From assembly GCF_016545825.1 (NCBI RefSeq), contig NC_052614.1:44300072-44364071 (forward strand): a stretch of DNA of 64,000 nt, in the 5' to 3' direction. The notes under the pieces are model-generated. The model made no database searches, was not told the DNA's origin, and was given only the letters and a program-made list of their open reading frames with translations. A program made the translations under genes and the position numbers. This stretch comes from Eucalyptus grandis. Lineage: Eukaryota > Streptophyta > Magnoliopsida > Myrtales > Myrtaceae. Each line of letters opens with the position of its first letter. Positions within the stretch are counted from its first letter, which is position 1. This document shows, piece after piece, positions 24,378 through 36,671 of this stretch.

Positions 24378-24420
24378 AATTAAGTATAGGTGTTTTGACC
24401 AAAAAATTAAGTATAGGTGT
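24378..24420 (+). mobile_element. Ultra-short retroposition scar 2 (16-bp duplication around TTTGACC-poly(A))
   Basis: A perfect 16-bp repeat (aattaagtataggtgt) occurs at 24378-24393 and 24405-24420. The 11-bp insert is tttgacc plus A-residues. The insert end matches that of the scar at 18388, so both probably derive from the same retroposon family. Confidence 0.7.
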
Positions 24421-26129
24421 GGAGACTCGACTATTTGAAAATCCATGAGTACCCTATAAGCTCATGAAACTGAGTTAAACTTGGACATTTGGCCTTTGCG
24501 GTTTGCTTAAACATAAAATAATTTGCATGCAATTCATGAAATTCAAGCAAGTCACCTCTAGTTCCTGAGTTGGGAATCTCCCTCTTCCCTCTCTTAATTT
24601 GGATTACGTCCTATAATATTTTCTCAAACTTGTGCTTGGAATATGTTCATAGACTAGATTTTTTATTAGCTTGAAGATGGAAACCTAATTTCTTTTACAA
24701 TGAAATCTCATTTATTTAAGGTAGCTCAAACATTCAAATTTTGTTTTATGACATTATCTCGTCCAGGTATGACGGCATCTCATGCAGCATAACACTAAAG
24801 TTTCTAGAGGAGATTTTAGGACCCCTGATGAGATTTCTTTCACCTCAATGGAATTTGGCATTGAAGGTTAATCACTCGAGCTTTTCATAACTTCAAATTT
24901 CGGCTCATGAGTCGCTTAGCTTGACGATTTATTCACTTAAGCTTCTCGTTAGATTTATAAACGAAATCATTCGAATCTCTCAAATTTAGATCTTTTAACA
25001 TGTAATTCGAGTCGTGATGAAATGAAGAGATAAATTCTTGATATCAAGTAGATCACTAAGTCGATTTCGTACCATTTTATGATTCAAGGACTCAAAATGG
25101 AACCCTGCCTCAAATCTCAATGGTCCTTTCACGATCCTCGCTCAAAGTAACTCGGGAAGTGTCACAGATTGCATAAGCTAATGCGCGTTTCATCACCGAT
25201 GATGTCCTTCCGCGATAGACTAGCAAGCACCCACCAGGGCGTGGACCGTGCAACAGCCTACGATCCGTACGTCCTTTTCGACGGCCATTGTTTAGTATTA
25301 TCAGATTAGCTGGTAGAAGCTTCGTTCTTGGCCCTCTCGCCCTCGCCAAGCCGCACGTTAGCAAAGCACTCGGGGATTCCTCCCCACTAAAATTCGTCCC
25401 CCTCGAAGGGAGCCCCCTCGCAGCGTCGACAATCCCGACCGCTAGTCTTTTCTTTGGGAGCACTTATCAGAGGAGTCGGGCATGAGATGATCGCGACTTA
25501 TCGAAGACCATTCTCTAGAGCCACTAACTTTAACTTTAGCAAAAGGGGACGGGATCACTACGACTATATTATAAAGTAAATGATGAGGGAGCTTGGTGGA
25601 GCATGAGATAAGATATGGTGATAAGATGGGTGTGAACTATTGGGCGATTTTGGCTCCTCTGTGAAGACTTGCTTCGCGCACGTTGCCCTCTAGCAGTTTG
25701 CTAGATTACTCTTTGCGTTTCGTTGGATGGAATAAGTCAAAGTGGAATCATCCACGCTTCCTCCATTAAGGAGAAAGGGAAAAAGAAGGAAGAAGAAGAC
25801 GACGAGTAAGAGTTTTCAATTGGAAGCAAGCAAAACGAAGATCTGCATTGGCCCTAAAAAGAAAGTTAGCTGATAAGGATCCATATGTTTCGCCAAAAAT
25901 GTTACATTTCTAGAAATTAGCTTTCGGGAAGTCATTTTTCAATAAAAATGACAATATTCTTTGATATGGCTAAAATTTGAAAACGACTTAAAAATGTTTG
26001 CTATTATTTAAAAAGGAAAATCTGATTTGATTTTTTTAAATAGACATACATTATTTGGGCACTAATGACTTGTGCACAAGTAGTCAATGAACCAAGCACA
26101 TGAAGTGAGATCTTAAGTTCGGGTTGGTG
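24421..26129. other. Intergenic, no recognised gene
   Basis: AT-rich except around 25110-25480, which has moderate GC and an overlapping pair of open frames on opposite strands with no recognisable motif. I see no transposon termini. Confidence 0.4.
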
Positions 26130-26790
26130 CAGGCCTGGCCTAGCCTCAATGGATCCGAGCTTGAGTGTCAAGACGTTTGATCCCTGCTTGGGCCTTCATG
26201 GACTCAAGCTTGACCACAAAGGGATTTGAGCCTTAGTCAACTTCTTGAGCTTGGGTGTCACGGACCTAGGCAGAGTTTGGGGTCTCGAGCAGTGCCATGG
26301 ACCCAAGCTCAAGTGCATAGAGTGGGCATTATGGTTTGAGCTTGAGTGTCAAGCACACAGGCACGGAGCACGGAGGTTTCAAGCCCAATCTCAATGGATC
26401 TAGGCCAAGTGCATGAGACTCAAGCCTTGGCAGTAGGATCGAGCAGGCACGGAAGCGCGGCATGGGAGACAGCCTCAATGAATATAAGGTAACATGCTAG
26501 GGATCTGGGCATGGGATTTGGGGCCATGCCTTATTTTTGTGGATTTAGGCTCGCCTCAATGGATCGAGTCGAGCATCGGGAACCCAACCAACGGTACTAG
26601 AGTCCTAGGCTCGACCTTTGTGGACATGAGGGCGGCGTGTCATGAGCCCCCACCTTTGTTGACTTGGGGCACGGGCCTTTGGGGTTTCAAGCTTGACCTC
26701 TTTGGATTGAAGCTTAGCCTTGATGGACCTTAGTGAACCCAAACCCCGACCACGGCTATAAATCCAAGCTTTATGAAGGGCTAGGAACAA
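26130..26790. repeat. Degenerate tandem-repeat field
   Basis: Variants of gagcttgagtgtcaag and cctcaatggatc recur about ten times (for example 26142, 26245, 26337, 26386, 26471, 26555, 26690) at irregular 40-90 bp spacing. Individual copies are strongly diverged. Open frames here are not conserved between copies. Confidence 0.5.
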
Positions 26791-26856
26791 GTGTTGGGGA
26801 TCTCGTGCCCAAGTGCAGAGTTTTGAGTTCGAGCATTGATATGTATGTTTAAAAAA

Positions 26857-27355
26857 GGGAAAAAACCACCAAAAATCTCAAATTTTGCCCAAAGTGATAA
26901 ATTTACCCAAACTTTTTTTGACGTGAAAAAGCCGAAATTTGCTAATCGTGACACATTTAAAACTTTTTGTGATAAAAACCTGACTTTCATTGTATGACAC
27001 ATTTACCCTAAATCATTGGGGCATTTTGGCCTTTTTACTCTCTTTTTTTCTTTCTTCTTCTTCTTCTTTCTTCCCCTCCACTTGGAAGGCCATGGCGGAG
27101 GAGCGGTGTCCCGGGCGGCCCTAGCCGGCCTCGGCGGGCGACCCTCGCGACGTCGGCTTCCCTCCGTTAGCTCTTTTGCTATAGCCGCAGAGGGAAGAGA
27201 GAAAGAAAGAATAAGGAAAAACATAAAGAAATAAGACAAAAATGCCTTTAATGGAGTAAATGTGTCACATTTTATAAGTTTGGAGTTTTTCATGTCAAAA
27301 AAAAAAATTAGGGTAAATTTGTCGGCTGAAAGGTTAGGATTTTAATAGTTTTCCC
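26857..27355. mobile_element. Foldback (Mutator-like) element 2 with GC-rich core
   Basis: Left end GGGAAAAAACCACCAAAAAT pairs with the reverse complement of the right end, GGGAAAACTATTAAAATCC. Inner arm words (aaatttaccc, tgtgacacattta) are also inverted. The core (27085-27195) is GC-rich with ggcgggcgaccctcgcgacg-type sequence, flanked by a T/C tract and an A/G tract. The 9 bp before (tttaaaaaa) and after (tttaaaaag) match at eight positions, as expected for a Mutator-type 9-bp target duplication. No transposase. Confidence 0.7.
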
Positions 27356-28416
27356 TTTAAAAAGCGGACTTCTGCCTTTTATAAAAACAGAAAATCATCT
27401 TCTTGAATTTGAGTAATTGCCTTTCAACTAACTTTTTTTTCTTTTAAAGCGATCAAACACTCAAAATGAGGAAAATATTTCCCATAAAACCAATGGGCCC
27501 TCAATCTACCCTCCTCAATCTAATACTAGCTTATCTTGAACCAAGTGCAGTATGGACAACTCTAGATGGAACATGAAATTTCCGAACATTGGGAAAAAGA
27601 AAAAAGAGAGAGGAGAGATGAAGTAACATATCCAGTTCTTTCACAGATTTTATAAAAGGTAACGGCAAGGTTCTCCGCCAACATCGGCGATTTTTACGAT
27701 GTCAAAAGTAAAAGTTAAGAGTTAGGATAAATGAACAGTTGAGCATGTACATGTGATGAATGATGCTCGTACAGAAAGGACTTCCACCATCATTATTCCC
27801 TAGTAGACCTACTAAAAATCAATGTCTGGTCCCTCCTTTCCCCTCGAATCATTTCAAGCCTCAAACCCGCACGAATCACTCCAAGCCAGGAGGATCAGAA
27901 TATTTCTTCAAACCTAAAAGCATGCCTCTGCGACCGTCTCACAAGTACGCTGGCACAACATTTTGGGCCGCTCTTCCTTTTCTTCACCACTTCATGACAA
28001 AGTAATGTATTAGCACTTCCATACTTTATGATAAAGACCATAACACACTTATAACCAGCATCGACACGCGGGGCACAAGTGTAAAAAGATATAATACGCA
28101 TGGATTCTGCATCGCCATCGCATGTGATGTACGCATATCTGCTCGATCCTCAAGGCCACGCGATCACCGACTCAACACTAAGTAGTGAGGTCCTACTGCT
28201 TGCGAATGTTCTGCCACGTAGTTTCCTACGCACAGGTGTGCACACAAAATGCATAACACACGTACAAAGATGTATACATCTACGAATGGTATTTGGTTCA
28301 CGACCCCATGCGGCAATTTTTTATATTCACCCATCACTTGCATCTGATCTATCCCGCAAATATACCTGTTTGTACAATTTGATTTCACATAATCAAAAGA
28401 GCCACACAGACGGAAG

Positions 28417-28443
28417 GAGAGAGAGAGAGAGAGAGAGAGAGAG
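28417..28443. repeat. (GA)n microsatellite
   Basis: About thirteen GA units. It lies in non-coding DNA upstream of the MYB gene. Confidence 0.95.
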
Positions 28444-31063
28444 GCTTACATATATTAAGCAGAGATAAAAATAAGTGGAGTGGCCAATAAACCAGTGGAA
28501 TCCACGTCACGCGGGTTCCTCTTTTGGCAATTCCTTCAAAGCCTTCCACTCCACTTTCGAGAGCCCTGAAGCGAGGAGCCACCATCCCCCTTTCTTTGCC
28601 TTTCCCATAACCTTTTCTTTTCATCGCTCATCGTCCAATGCTGGATGCAGTCCTAGCATTACCACCACACAAATTGTCGTTAGTATAAGAGAGGCATATG
28701 GTGGCAGATTTCACTTTACATTTTCCATTGCCATATAATATACAAAGCTCCCCCTATCTCCAGCTTTCAATGCACATCGTCAATATTTAAAATAGCACAA
28801 AAGAAAAAGGAGAACACGGAATGGACACGGCGCACTGTAATCGCATCACCACAGTATCGCGAGACAATGACAGCTGTGCACATTCCTAAATAAAATCTAA
28901 AACCCGGTACGTTGTCAAGTCATTTTGAGGACAACTCCAGAAGAATGAACCGAGATAACCGCCAAGACCAAAATAAATTTGTAATATGAGCAAAGCAAGT
29001 GCAAAGGAAGTTTAATTTTAACTTAAAAATCAACACAAGTAGTTCTTTCTACTCTATCGGAGCTATATTTCACTACTGCACAAGTCGAAAGTACTTTATG
29101 GATATTAAGAGAGCACAACAGATGCCCGTTGAAGTAAGACTAGATCTTAATCACGAAAGGCAAACGTGTAATCAAAACCAATTTTCAGGCATTATAAAAG
29201 CATATTATCTCATTACTGAGTTAAAAAGTACTTCCTCACCGACGAGGTATTAACTTAGATAGCGAGGGAGTTTGATTCTTTCCTCGTGATTTTAGCCTCA
29301 AGTTTTGTTGGGGCCACTTCAATAGTTAAATCTTAATGCACCGGGCCGATGCAGAGGAATGCACTCATAGTTCACCTGGGGAAGTGGACCAGTTGAGGTG
29401 CAGGAAAGCCGGCCTAGTACCACCCGGACCGTTCAAAAACAAAAAAAGTACTTTACTCAAAGTAGTTTAGAAACGTCGTTTTCAAATTCTGCTCTAAACA
29501 TCTACAACTACAATTGAATTTTAAACACATGCATGTCTTCACTCTAACAAGTCTACAGTGACTCTAAAGCTCAGATAAAGCATCATAAGCTTTCTAAAGC
29601 TTCAGACAGTATAAACTAGAATATTTATTTAATTCAAATGTTGAAAGTCCCATAAGCACCTCTTGCCTCAAAAAATGCTGGCATTAGATAAAGTATGTCT
29701 CATATGTTTTGTACGTAAATCATTTGGTCTTGAAATCAAATGTAATGCAACGATCAAGATTGAGGAAAGAGAAGGAAATGACAAATGGACATACAGAAAA
29801 AGCCAACCATCAAATTAGCATGCAATTACCTTTTCTGTTGTCAAGTTAACATAAATGGAAGTTCATCACTATCCGCTTTTATTTTTCTGAGTGGAGGTGG
29901 AGATTATGGAGGCAGTTTTTGCACAAACTTTACATATTAAATGGGAATTTTGATTAGTACCACTACCGATAGTAGTATAATGCAAATGAGTCCACCAGCG
30001 CAAAGAATCCACCTTTTCAGTGAATCTTCTGGGATATACAACGCAATTAGATTACCCTCAATTAAATAAACTAATTGCAGCTTTCAGGGTTTAAATTGTC
30101 TTCGACTGACTGAATGCCTCAGTAGCAAAGTAGCAATTAAACTCTAAATAATTTAGTCATTCATATGACATATTTTACTAGCTTTGTGCAGCTTTAGTTA
30201 TTTCACATTAAGCATCATTAGAGAGCAGCAAAAGGCAATAAACATTTCTTGGTCCATGGCTCTTTCAAGTAGGAAGTTCACTTATCGTATGAGGACGAGT
30301 CAAAAATGATGCACTCTTGTTACATGAACAGTCACCTAAGAGACACCTAAGCAGCGAAATCTTGCTTTCTATCTTGCCATTTATCATTTACTTCACTTGG
30401 CTGCTAACTAGTGGCCTTCACAGAAGTCAAGGGACGACAATCATTTTCCCATTTTGATTTGAAAGCAAAGAAGACCTAGTCCCTTTCAATTAGAATATTG
30501 GCTGCTAGTTCTCAGGTCATGCTAAACACTAGTTTTAATTCACAGTCTGTTCACCTAAATTGTTACATGTCCTCTGTCTAAACTTTCACTCCAAGAACCA
30601 CATATTTAGAAAAATAACTTCATTCCAGAACATCACATCTTCTTACAGGGTGCTTGTAAAATGTCAACATTCATCTCAGCGGCATCTTTGGCTCAAACAA
30701 CATTGATCAGACTCAAAAGTAGCCAACTGTATAGTCAGTTAGAAAAGCAAAATACATCCTCTCTGAACCTGAGGATTTCCACTATGAAAGCGCTACATCA
30801 ACGTATCACTTGCAAGCCCGGGTTATATAGGCATAAATCTGACGTCACATGCATAAGGTGCCTATCAGAAAATAAAGTGCTTGCACCAGTGTATGAAGAT
30901 GGAAATATGATAATGTAAAGAATAAGGGCTATCGCATAGAGATTCAACACTGGAACTTGCTAATATATATAGCTAGAGTATACCTAGATATCTGCATACA
31001 AAAGAATACCTAAAGCAGGTTTCCTTATCAGACATAAGTGAAAGAGACGAGATACAAGAGAAG
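28444..31063. other. Non-coding region upstream of the MYB gene
   Basis: AT-rich, no coding sense recognised. It should contain the MYB promoter and 5' UTR, but I could not pick a TATA box or transcription start with confidence. Confidence 0.5.
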
Positions 31064-32035
31064 ATGGCGCAAGAAGAAATCGGAAGGGTCCATGGACAGA
31101 ACAGGAGGACTTCAAGCTGGTCTGCTATTGAGGCTTGTTTGGAGATCGACGATGGGATTTTATAGCCAAGGTTTCAGGTTTGAAGGTGGCGGGAGACAAA
31201 TAATAGGTAGGCTTATCTTGAAGATAAAGGTTCTTGGAAGGGGCTACCACTGATAGCATGGTTTTGATGTAGGTTTGAACAGAACAGGGAAGAGTTGCAG
31301 GTTACGTTGGGTTAACTACCTCACAGGTCTCAAGCGAGGAAGATGACACCTCAAGAGGAGAAACTTGTGGTTGAACTTCATGCCAAATGGGAAACAGGTC
31401 CTAAGACTTTGTTATCTATTCTTATCTTCAATTTATCAGCCAGTATATTATACCGCTCTACAGTTCTTAATGCATTGAACAAATTCAAAATGTTGCTTAT
31501 CTACTTCTTCTAAAGTACAGCACTTATGTGATGCAGATGGTCCAGAATTGCTCAAGTAAATTACAGGGACGCACAGATAACGAAATCAAGAACTACTGGA
31601 GAACTTATATGAGGAAAAAAGCTCAGGAGGGGAAGCATCCCATTCGCCATCATCATCATCATCATCATCTTTCTAATTGCTATTCATCCACATCAAACAA
31701 TCCTCCTGCTGATTTATTACCCTTCCAAGCAACTGAAGTAAGCTACTATGACACAGGTGGTCCAAATGTATCAACTCCAACAAGAAAGAAGAGTGAAGAA
31801 AAAAGAAGACCATGAAAGGGGACTCCATGGATGATATATGGAAAGATATTACTGCTTCAGAGGAGACTAATGATATCACACAGTCTTACAACTGCTTTAG
31901 TGACGAGAGTTACAGTTTCACCTGTCCTCAAATGGCTTCACCAGCATGGGAATATACTCTGACTCACTCTGGAAAATGGATGAAGAAGAAGGCGAGATGC
32001 TTCTCTCCATGAGCAATCATTACTCTTCCTGGTAA
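31064..32035 (+). pseudogene. R2R3-MYB transcription factor gene, MYB48/59-like, frame-broken
   Basis: Three exons: 31064-31177, 31273-31397 and 31537-32035 (TAA at 32033). Shifting frames gives MAQEEI..GPWTEQEDFKLV, LFGDRRWDFIAKVSG (R2), NRTGKSCRLRWVNYL and MTPQEEKLVVELHAKW (R2/R3), then [24 protein letters not shown] repeat encodes a His run (31648-31667). The C-terminus has SMDDIWKDI and SMSNHYSSW. This fits the Arabidopsis MYB48/MYB59 group of nuclear DNA-binding regulators. Exon 2 is 125 nt where R2R3-MYB genes usually have 130; exon 1 is one base short and has an in-frame TGA where a Val is expected. So it is a pseudogene, or a real gene with sequence errors. Confidence 0.7.
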
Positions 32036-34559
32036 ATACAGGAGTCAAGAGGGTCCTTTGTTGGTTGATAAGAATTTCATTAATTAATATTTCTCAGTTA
32101 AGCAGTATCTTTATAAGGAAGCACTAACCCGTATAGCATGGTTTTAGTATAAGATGTGAAATAAGGTCTCAGTCCACAGAAATGCCTGTCATTTCATGCA
32201 TGCTGGAGTCCTTCATCCTAGATAATGTTTTGTTATAAAGCAGGAAAAATAACCTCATTGATCTTCAATGAGGTAGTGATCCCATTGATGGGTTTCTTGT
32301 AATATAGATTTGCAACTCCTCTTATGTTCCTTAAGGGAATGGTAGCCTTCCTATTTTAGCCAATGCTTAACAAAAAGTCGACACGCTTTAACATGACCAA
32401 ATCCTGTCAAATATGCCTGATAATCACATCTAATTGATTTTCCAGTGCTAGTAGCTCAGGCATCATTACCACTATAACCAAATCCATGGTCAGATAATGC
32501 TGGCAATAGCTGCAGAGTAAAACCACTAAGTAATTCCAACTAAAGAAGCTAGAGCAAAATGAATATGGCGGGATAAAGTAGAATATCCTACCATGAATAA
32601 AAGAAATACATGACTAGACAAGATATCTCAAGACCCTTTATTTTAGCAGGCACATCCGCTAACAGACATACTTTATTTGGTGTTTCTTATGTAGAGTAAG
32701 TGTAAAAACCATTTAAACAAAGCATCCCACCAATATTAACCATTTTGAGTGGATTTTGTACGTTTCACTGAGATATCGTTAAAGTATATATTCAACTCAA
32801 TAAAACATCATCACTTGTGAAGATGCTCAGGAAAAATCTCCCCTTTTACCCAGCCTGGTCTATGACAGGCTATGTGAAAAGAACGATTACTACTCAATAG
32901 ACAAAATAAGGAAAGGGGAAATTTGAGAAGAACAAAAGCCAAATGTAAAGGAAAAGATATCTGCTACATTCAGTAACACCACCTTGACACTATTTAATAT
33001 CTCTATGATCTATACCAGTAGCCATTTAGAACAAAAAAATAAATAAATAAAAAGGCATCTAAAACGGGAAAAGACCGCAGAATATAGATAATAAACCATA
33101 TTATGACCTTTCATGTCTTCAAGGAGAGTAAAAGTGCAAAGTACCTATTCAAGTTTTTCCCGTGTAAAACCAAGACATGTTTAAATCTATTAGAGGTAAA
33201 ATTTATTTTCAGGCGAATACGCCACTTATCATCAAGAAATGAATTATGCTGGTCTCATATGTTCATATAACGCTAACTGTGTTTAAAATCTTGCATTGCC
33301 ATTCATAAGTGGTGGGGACCAAGAACTATTTCACCCTTGATGTATAGAATGAAGCATCTGGTGTTGCAACCAATTGTTTCCTTCAGAAAAAGGACCCACA
33401 GTGCTTTACCAAGGTACACTTAACTGTCAACATTGATCAAAAATTACCCATTTATAATAACGTGAATTTAAAGGAAGAAACATTAGGCATCTCTCGAAAG
33501 ACAAGTTAGACTCCTTCATATTCACATGTTTCCCCCATTTGGATCTGGACTTCCCCTTTAATCCTGTGTGACAGCAGTTTTATCATCCATGGAAATCCAC
33601 ATATTACCAGGAAGCAGGATGATAATACCCACTAGAAGATTAACATTTTTAATCCGCTACTTCATTAGATCAGTCATGAATTCACCTAATGATTCTTTGC
33701 AAAACCTCAATTTCAATTGGAATTTTACTGCGATGATCTCTGACTTCAGTTTCATCTTATGGAGCACAGAAATTAGAGGTCTACTTCAATGATTCACTCA
33801 TTTGAGGAATCTTTGCACCCAGATTAGAGAAATAATTCTTCTGCTATTGATCAAATATTTGCACATGTAGATAGGGACAGCCAGACTGGAAATACAAGAA
33901 TGCTATTGCTATTTTGGCAGAACGTCTAGTCGATCAAATGCTAATCCCAAGCCATAATTTTTATCTTTTCCCAGCCCTAATGGATTTCTAGCAAGAACTG
34001 AGGCAGTCTCATGCTCATATAGCCGTATCTAGTAAAATCAAAATTCAGTGTAACTCGAATCTGCATTTAGTAAGACTCCATCCTGTCTTCTCAATTGCCA
34101 GCACAAAATTTATGCATTAAAACTTGGTCATTAGATATTCATCATTCATCAGAATCTAATTGGGAGCACATTCTTCCTCCACCACTCAATCGGGCAGAAT
34201 CCTCTCCACAATATCTGACTTCTGGACACATTCTTTGGCCAAGAAAAGGTCAGACATACATCCACTGGCACGGATAAAAAACTTTATCCTCTGGAAAGTT
34301 GATTCATATTCAGCACAATCAAGCCAGCAATGATAATCCAAACACGTCACCAGTCACTCTAAAAATAAGTCTACCGATCACAGAGACCTTATTCAGGAAG
34401 GGAGAAACCTCCTTCGACCCTATCTGGCATGCGATCTCCGCTGTTAACAACCAACTCCTCCATACAATTTGTACCAAATACTTTGGAACACTCGCTCCTG
34501 CCCCTACCGATCGTGTCCTAATGCGATCGCGCCACGAAACAGGTAACTCAATCGAGTTC
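32036..34559. other. Non-coding region between MYB gene and GC-rich island
   Basis: AT-rich, with short unrelated open frames only. It could include introns of a minus-strand gene starting in the GC-rich island to the right, but I found no convincing exons. Confidence 0.4.
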
Positions 34560-34819
34560 ATACGCGACACGGAATGACATGGACATACGTCCGGGAAGAC
34601 GGTCGCTTAGGTCAGAAAGTAGACCCGCGGTTCCCAGAAAGGCAAAGGCCCAGAGGACACGGGAGATAGAACTGAAACCGGCGACGAATCCATCGATCGC
34701 GACGCGCGCCCGTTCAAAGAAACGAGCCGTCAGGCAAACGCGCGCAATGAACGACCGCCATACCGACGGCCGAGCCGTAACCGAACGAGAAAGCAAGGAG
34801 AGATCGGAATGGAGATTAC

Positions 34820-34885
34820 CTCCGCGCGGTGTCCGGATCGAGCCCTAGGCCAGGGCGGTCCGGAGGGAACAAGAGGTGACGCCAT
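34820..34885 (-). CDS. Candidate first coding exon, unknown product
   Basis: The minus strand ATG at 34885-34883 opens 22 codons (start MASPLVPSGPPWPRARSG) and ends at a GTAATC donor (34819-34818) in phase 0. Composition and context suit a 5' exon. No downstream exon was recognised, so the product is unknown and this may be a UTR exon with a short upstream frame. Confidence 0.25.
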
Positions 34886-35113
34886 TTTCGCCGGAGCTAC
34901 GCTCGCCGCTTGCGACTCCGAGGATCGGAACGGCGGAGCGGAGGGCGAGAACGGAGGAACGCTGTGACGGACGGGAGTAGGCGATGACCGTTGAGCTCTC
35001 GACAGTTCGGCTTTCGTCGCTCGTTTTGGCGGGCGTTCCGATCTCGGTTCGGGCCTTCGCGCTCGGCCCAGATCGCCGTGGACCGGCCCAAATCAATGAT
35101 AGCGGTCAAAATC

Positions 35114-35146
35114 GGACCCGGACCCGACCCGACCCGACCCGACCCG
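35114..35146. repeat. (GACCC)n pentamer microsatellite
   Basis: About six units of gaccc/gacccg in tandem within the GC-rich island. Confidence 0.9.
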
Positions 35147-35718
35147 CAACCCTTCGCTGACGGGAAAAGAAGATATTCGGACTGGTGCCGACTTTGATCC
35201 GCCGCTCCTAATCCTATGGCATGCAAATACGACCGTTCTTAAAACATAGAAATCTTGCGCCGGTCGTTATTTTGCAATTAGTGTTGATTGTGGAGTGACT
35301 GGCCATAACTACAGTAGAAAGAGATGATCGCGAGGACGTGATAGTCGGATATGATAATGACTTGACTTGCTTGCAACTTTCAATGATGCAAATTGCATCT
35401 CAACGATCCTAAATGTTATTTAGTTTCTCTAAGGAATTATGTCAACTCCATGTCATTTTTCTCGCCCAATGTTGACTTGAAAATAGTTATTATGTCTCAT
35501 CTTTTTCTTTTCTTTTGGAAATTTAAGGCACAAAAGAGGCAATGATGACATCATAGAAAATGTAAAATCGAGGGCTACCATTTAAATGTGAAATTGGAAT
35601 GCGTTTCCCTCTTGACATCTCGATATTTTTGTCATCAATTTTGATCGCATATGATATCCGTTGTATGTATACATATAATCGGATATCCAATAGAGCAACC
35701 CAAAATATGTAAATTTTT

Positions 35719-36671
35719 GGGAAAATGTCATAAACGAGTCCTACTCATTTTTCTTCGATGTCGATTTAGGTACTTGAGCTTTCGATTGGGTTTGATTTGG
35801 TCGCATTTATTGATAAAATGTCAGATTTAGTCACTGAACTTTAGAATGACTCGATTTGGTCTGACCCAGTAATAAAATGCTCCAGGTCAGGTCACGAACT
35901 TCGATAAACAGGTCTGATCCTTGAACTATGATGAAATGTCAAATCTAATCCTTTATTCTTGTTTCTTTTTTCTTTTTCCCTTTTTTATCCTTTTTTTGAC
36001 TTTTTTTCCCGGCGTACGGCAAGGGCCCCCTGCGGCATCCCGCCCGCAAACAGGCGGGCTCTCCCTACGTAGATCGGCGAGGGGGCCGTCCCTAGCCGTG
36101 CGAGGAGAGCCCCTCGCCGGCGTCGGGCGGGCGGGGGCTCCCTGGTCGGTGTCCTGCGCATGCGGGGCGGGGCTCTCCCTCGCGGATCTGGCGAGGGGAG
36201 CCGTCCTCGCCGGCGTGCTGGAGAGCCTCGGCGGCGTCGGGCGGGCCCTCGCGGCGTCCCTTTCGCAACCGGCGGGGCTCTCCCTCGCGGATCGCGAGAG
36301 CCACATGCTGAAAACATGCAGCGAGGGGCAGGCCCCTCGCCGTCGCGAGGAGGAGCCCCTCGCCGGTCTTGCGAGGACGCCGGCGAAGAGCTCCGCGGGA
36401 CGCCCGACCCTTCCGCGGGAAAGCGAAAAAAAAAAGGAAAAAAGGAAAAAAAAAAAAAAAAGGAAAAAAAAGGAAAAAGAAAAAGAAAAGAAGTAACGAA
36501 GGATTAGATTTGACATTTCATCATAGTTGGGGACAACAGCTGGATGTCGAGACAACGGCTATTTATTAATAGTCGAGACAAGCTAGTCATTGTCGAGACT
36601 GCTGGACCGAGGAGACTGTCACTTGAACATTGGTGACAACAAATATAGGAGACTATTTGTGATATTTTCCC
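35719..36671. mobile_element. Foldback (Mutator-like) element 3 with GC-rich core
   Basis: Left end GGGAAAATGTCATAAACGAG pairs with the reverse complement of the right end GGGAAAATATCACAAATAGT. The inner arms contain a near-perfect inverted pair (gatgaaatgtcaaatctaat at about 35930; atttgacatttcatcat at about 36508). The core (36010-36420) is extremely GC-rich, with three degenerate units of about 107-112 bp marked by ggcgggctctccct / ggcggggctctccct at 36052, 36164 and 36271. A long T/C tract bounds it on the left and an almost pure A/G tract on the right (36421-36495). The 9-bp flanks taaattttt and taaattttc agree at eight positions. No transposase; open frames in the core run on both strands and look compositional. 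Confidence 0.75.

Larger units (their letters stand above)
34560..35220 (-). promoter_or_regulatory. GC-rich island, probable 5' end of a minus-strand gene
   Basis: GC content jumps from about 34560 to 35200, with dense CG dinucleotides, resembling the island before the TDBD gene. On the minus strand an ATG in good plant context (gcgaaaATGGCG) is followed by a 66-nt open segment ending at a GTAATC donor. A gaccc pentamer array lies inside. Open frames exist on both strands, so frame alone is not evidence here. Confidence 0.4.

Noticed and set aside
25110..25485. Opposite-strand open frames of moderate GC, possibly organelle-derived DNA or a gene
   Set aside because: No motif recognised on either strand and no continuation outside the segment.
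35921..36569. Long open frames on both strands through the GC-rich core (Arg/Pro/Gly-rich, ending in poly-Lys)
   Set aside because: Several overlapping frames on both strands are open at once, a result of very high GC; ends run into A- or T-runs. No domain recognised.
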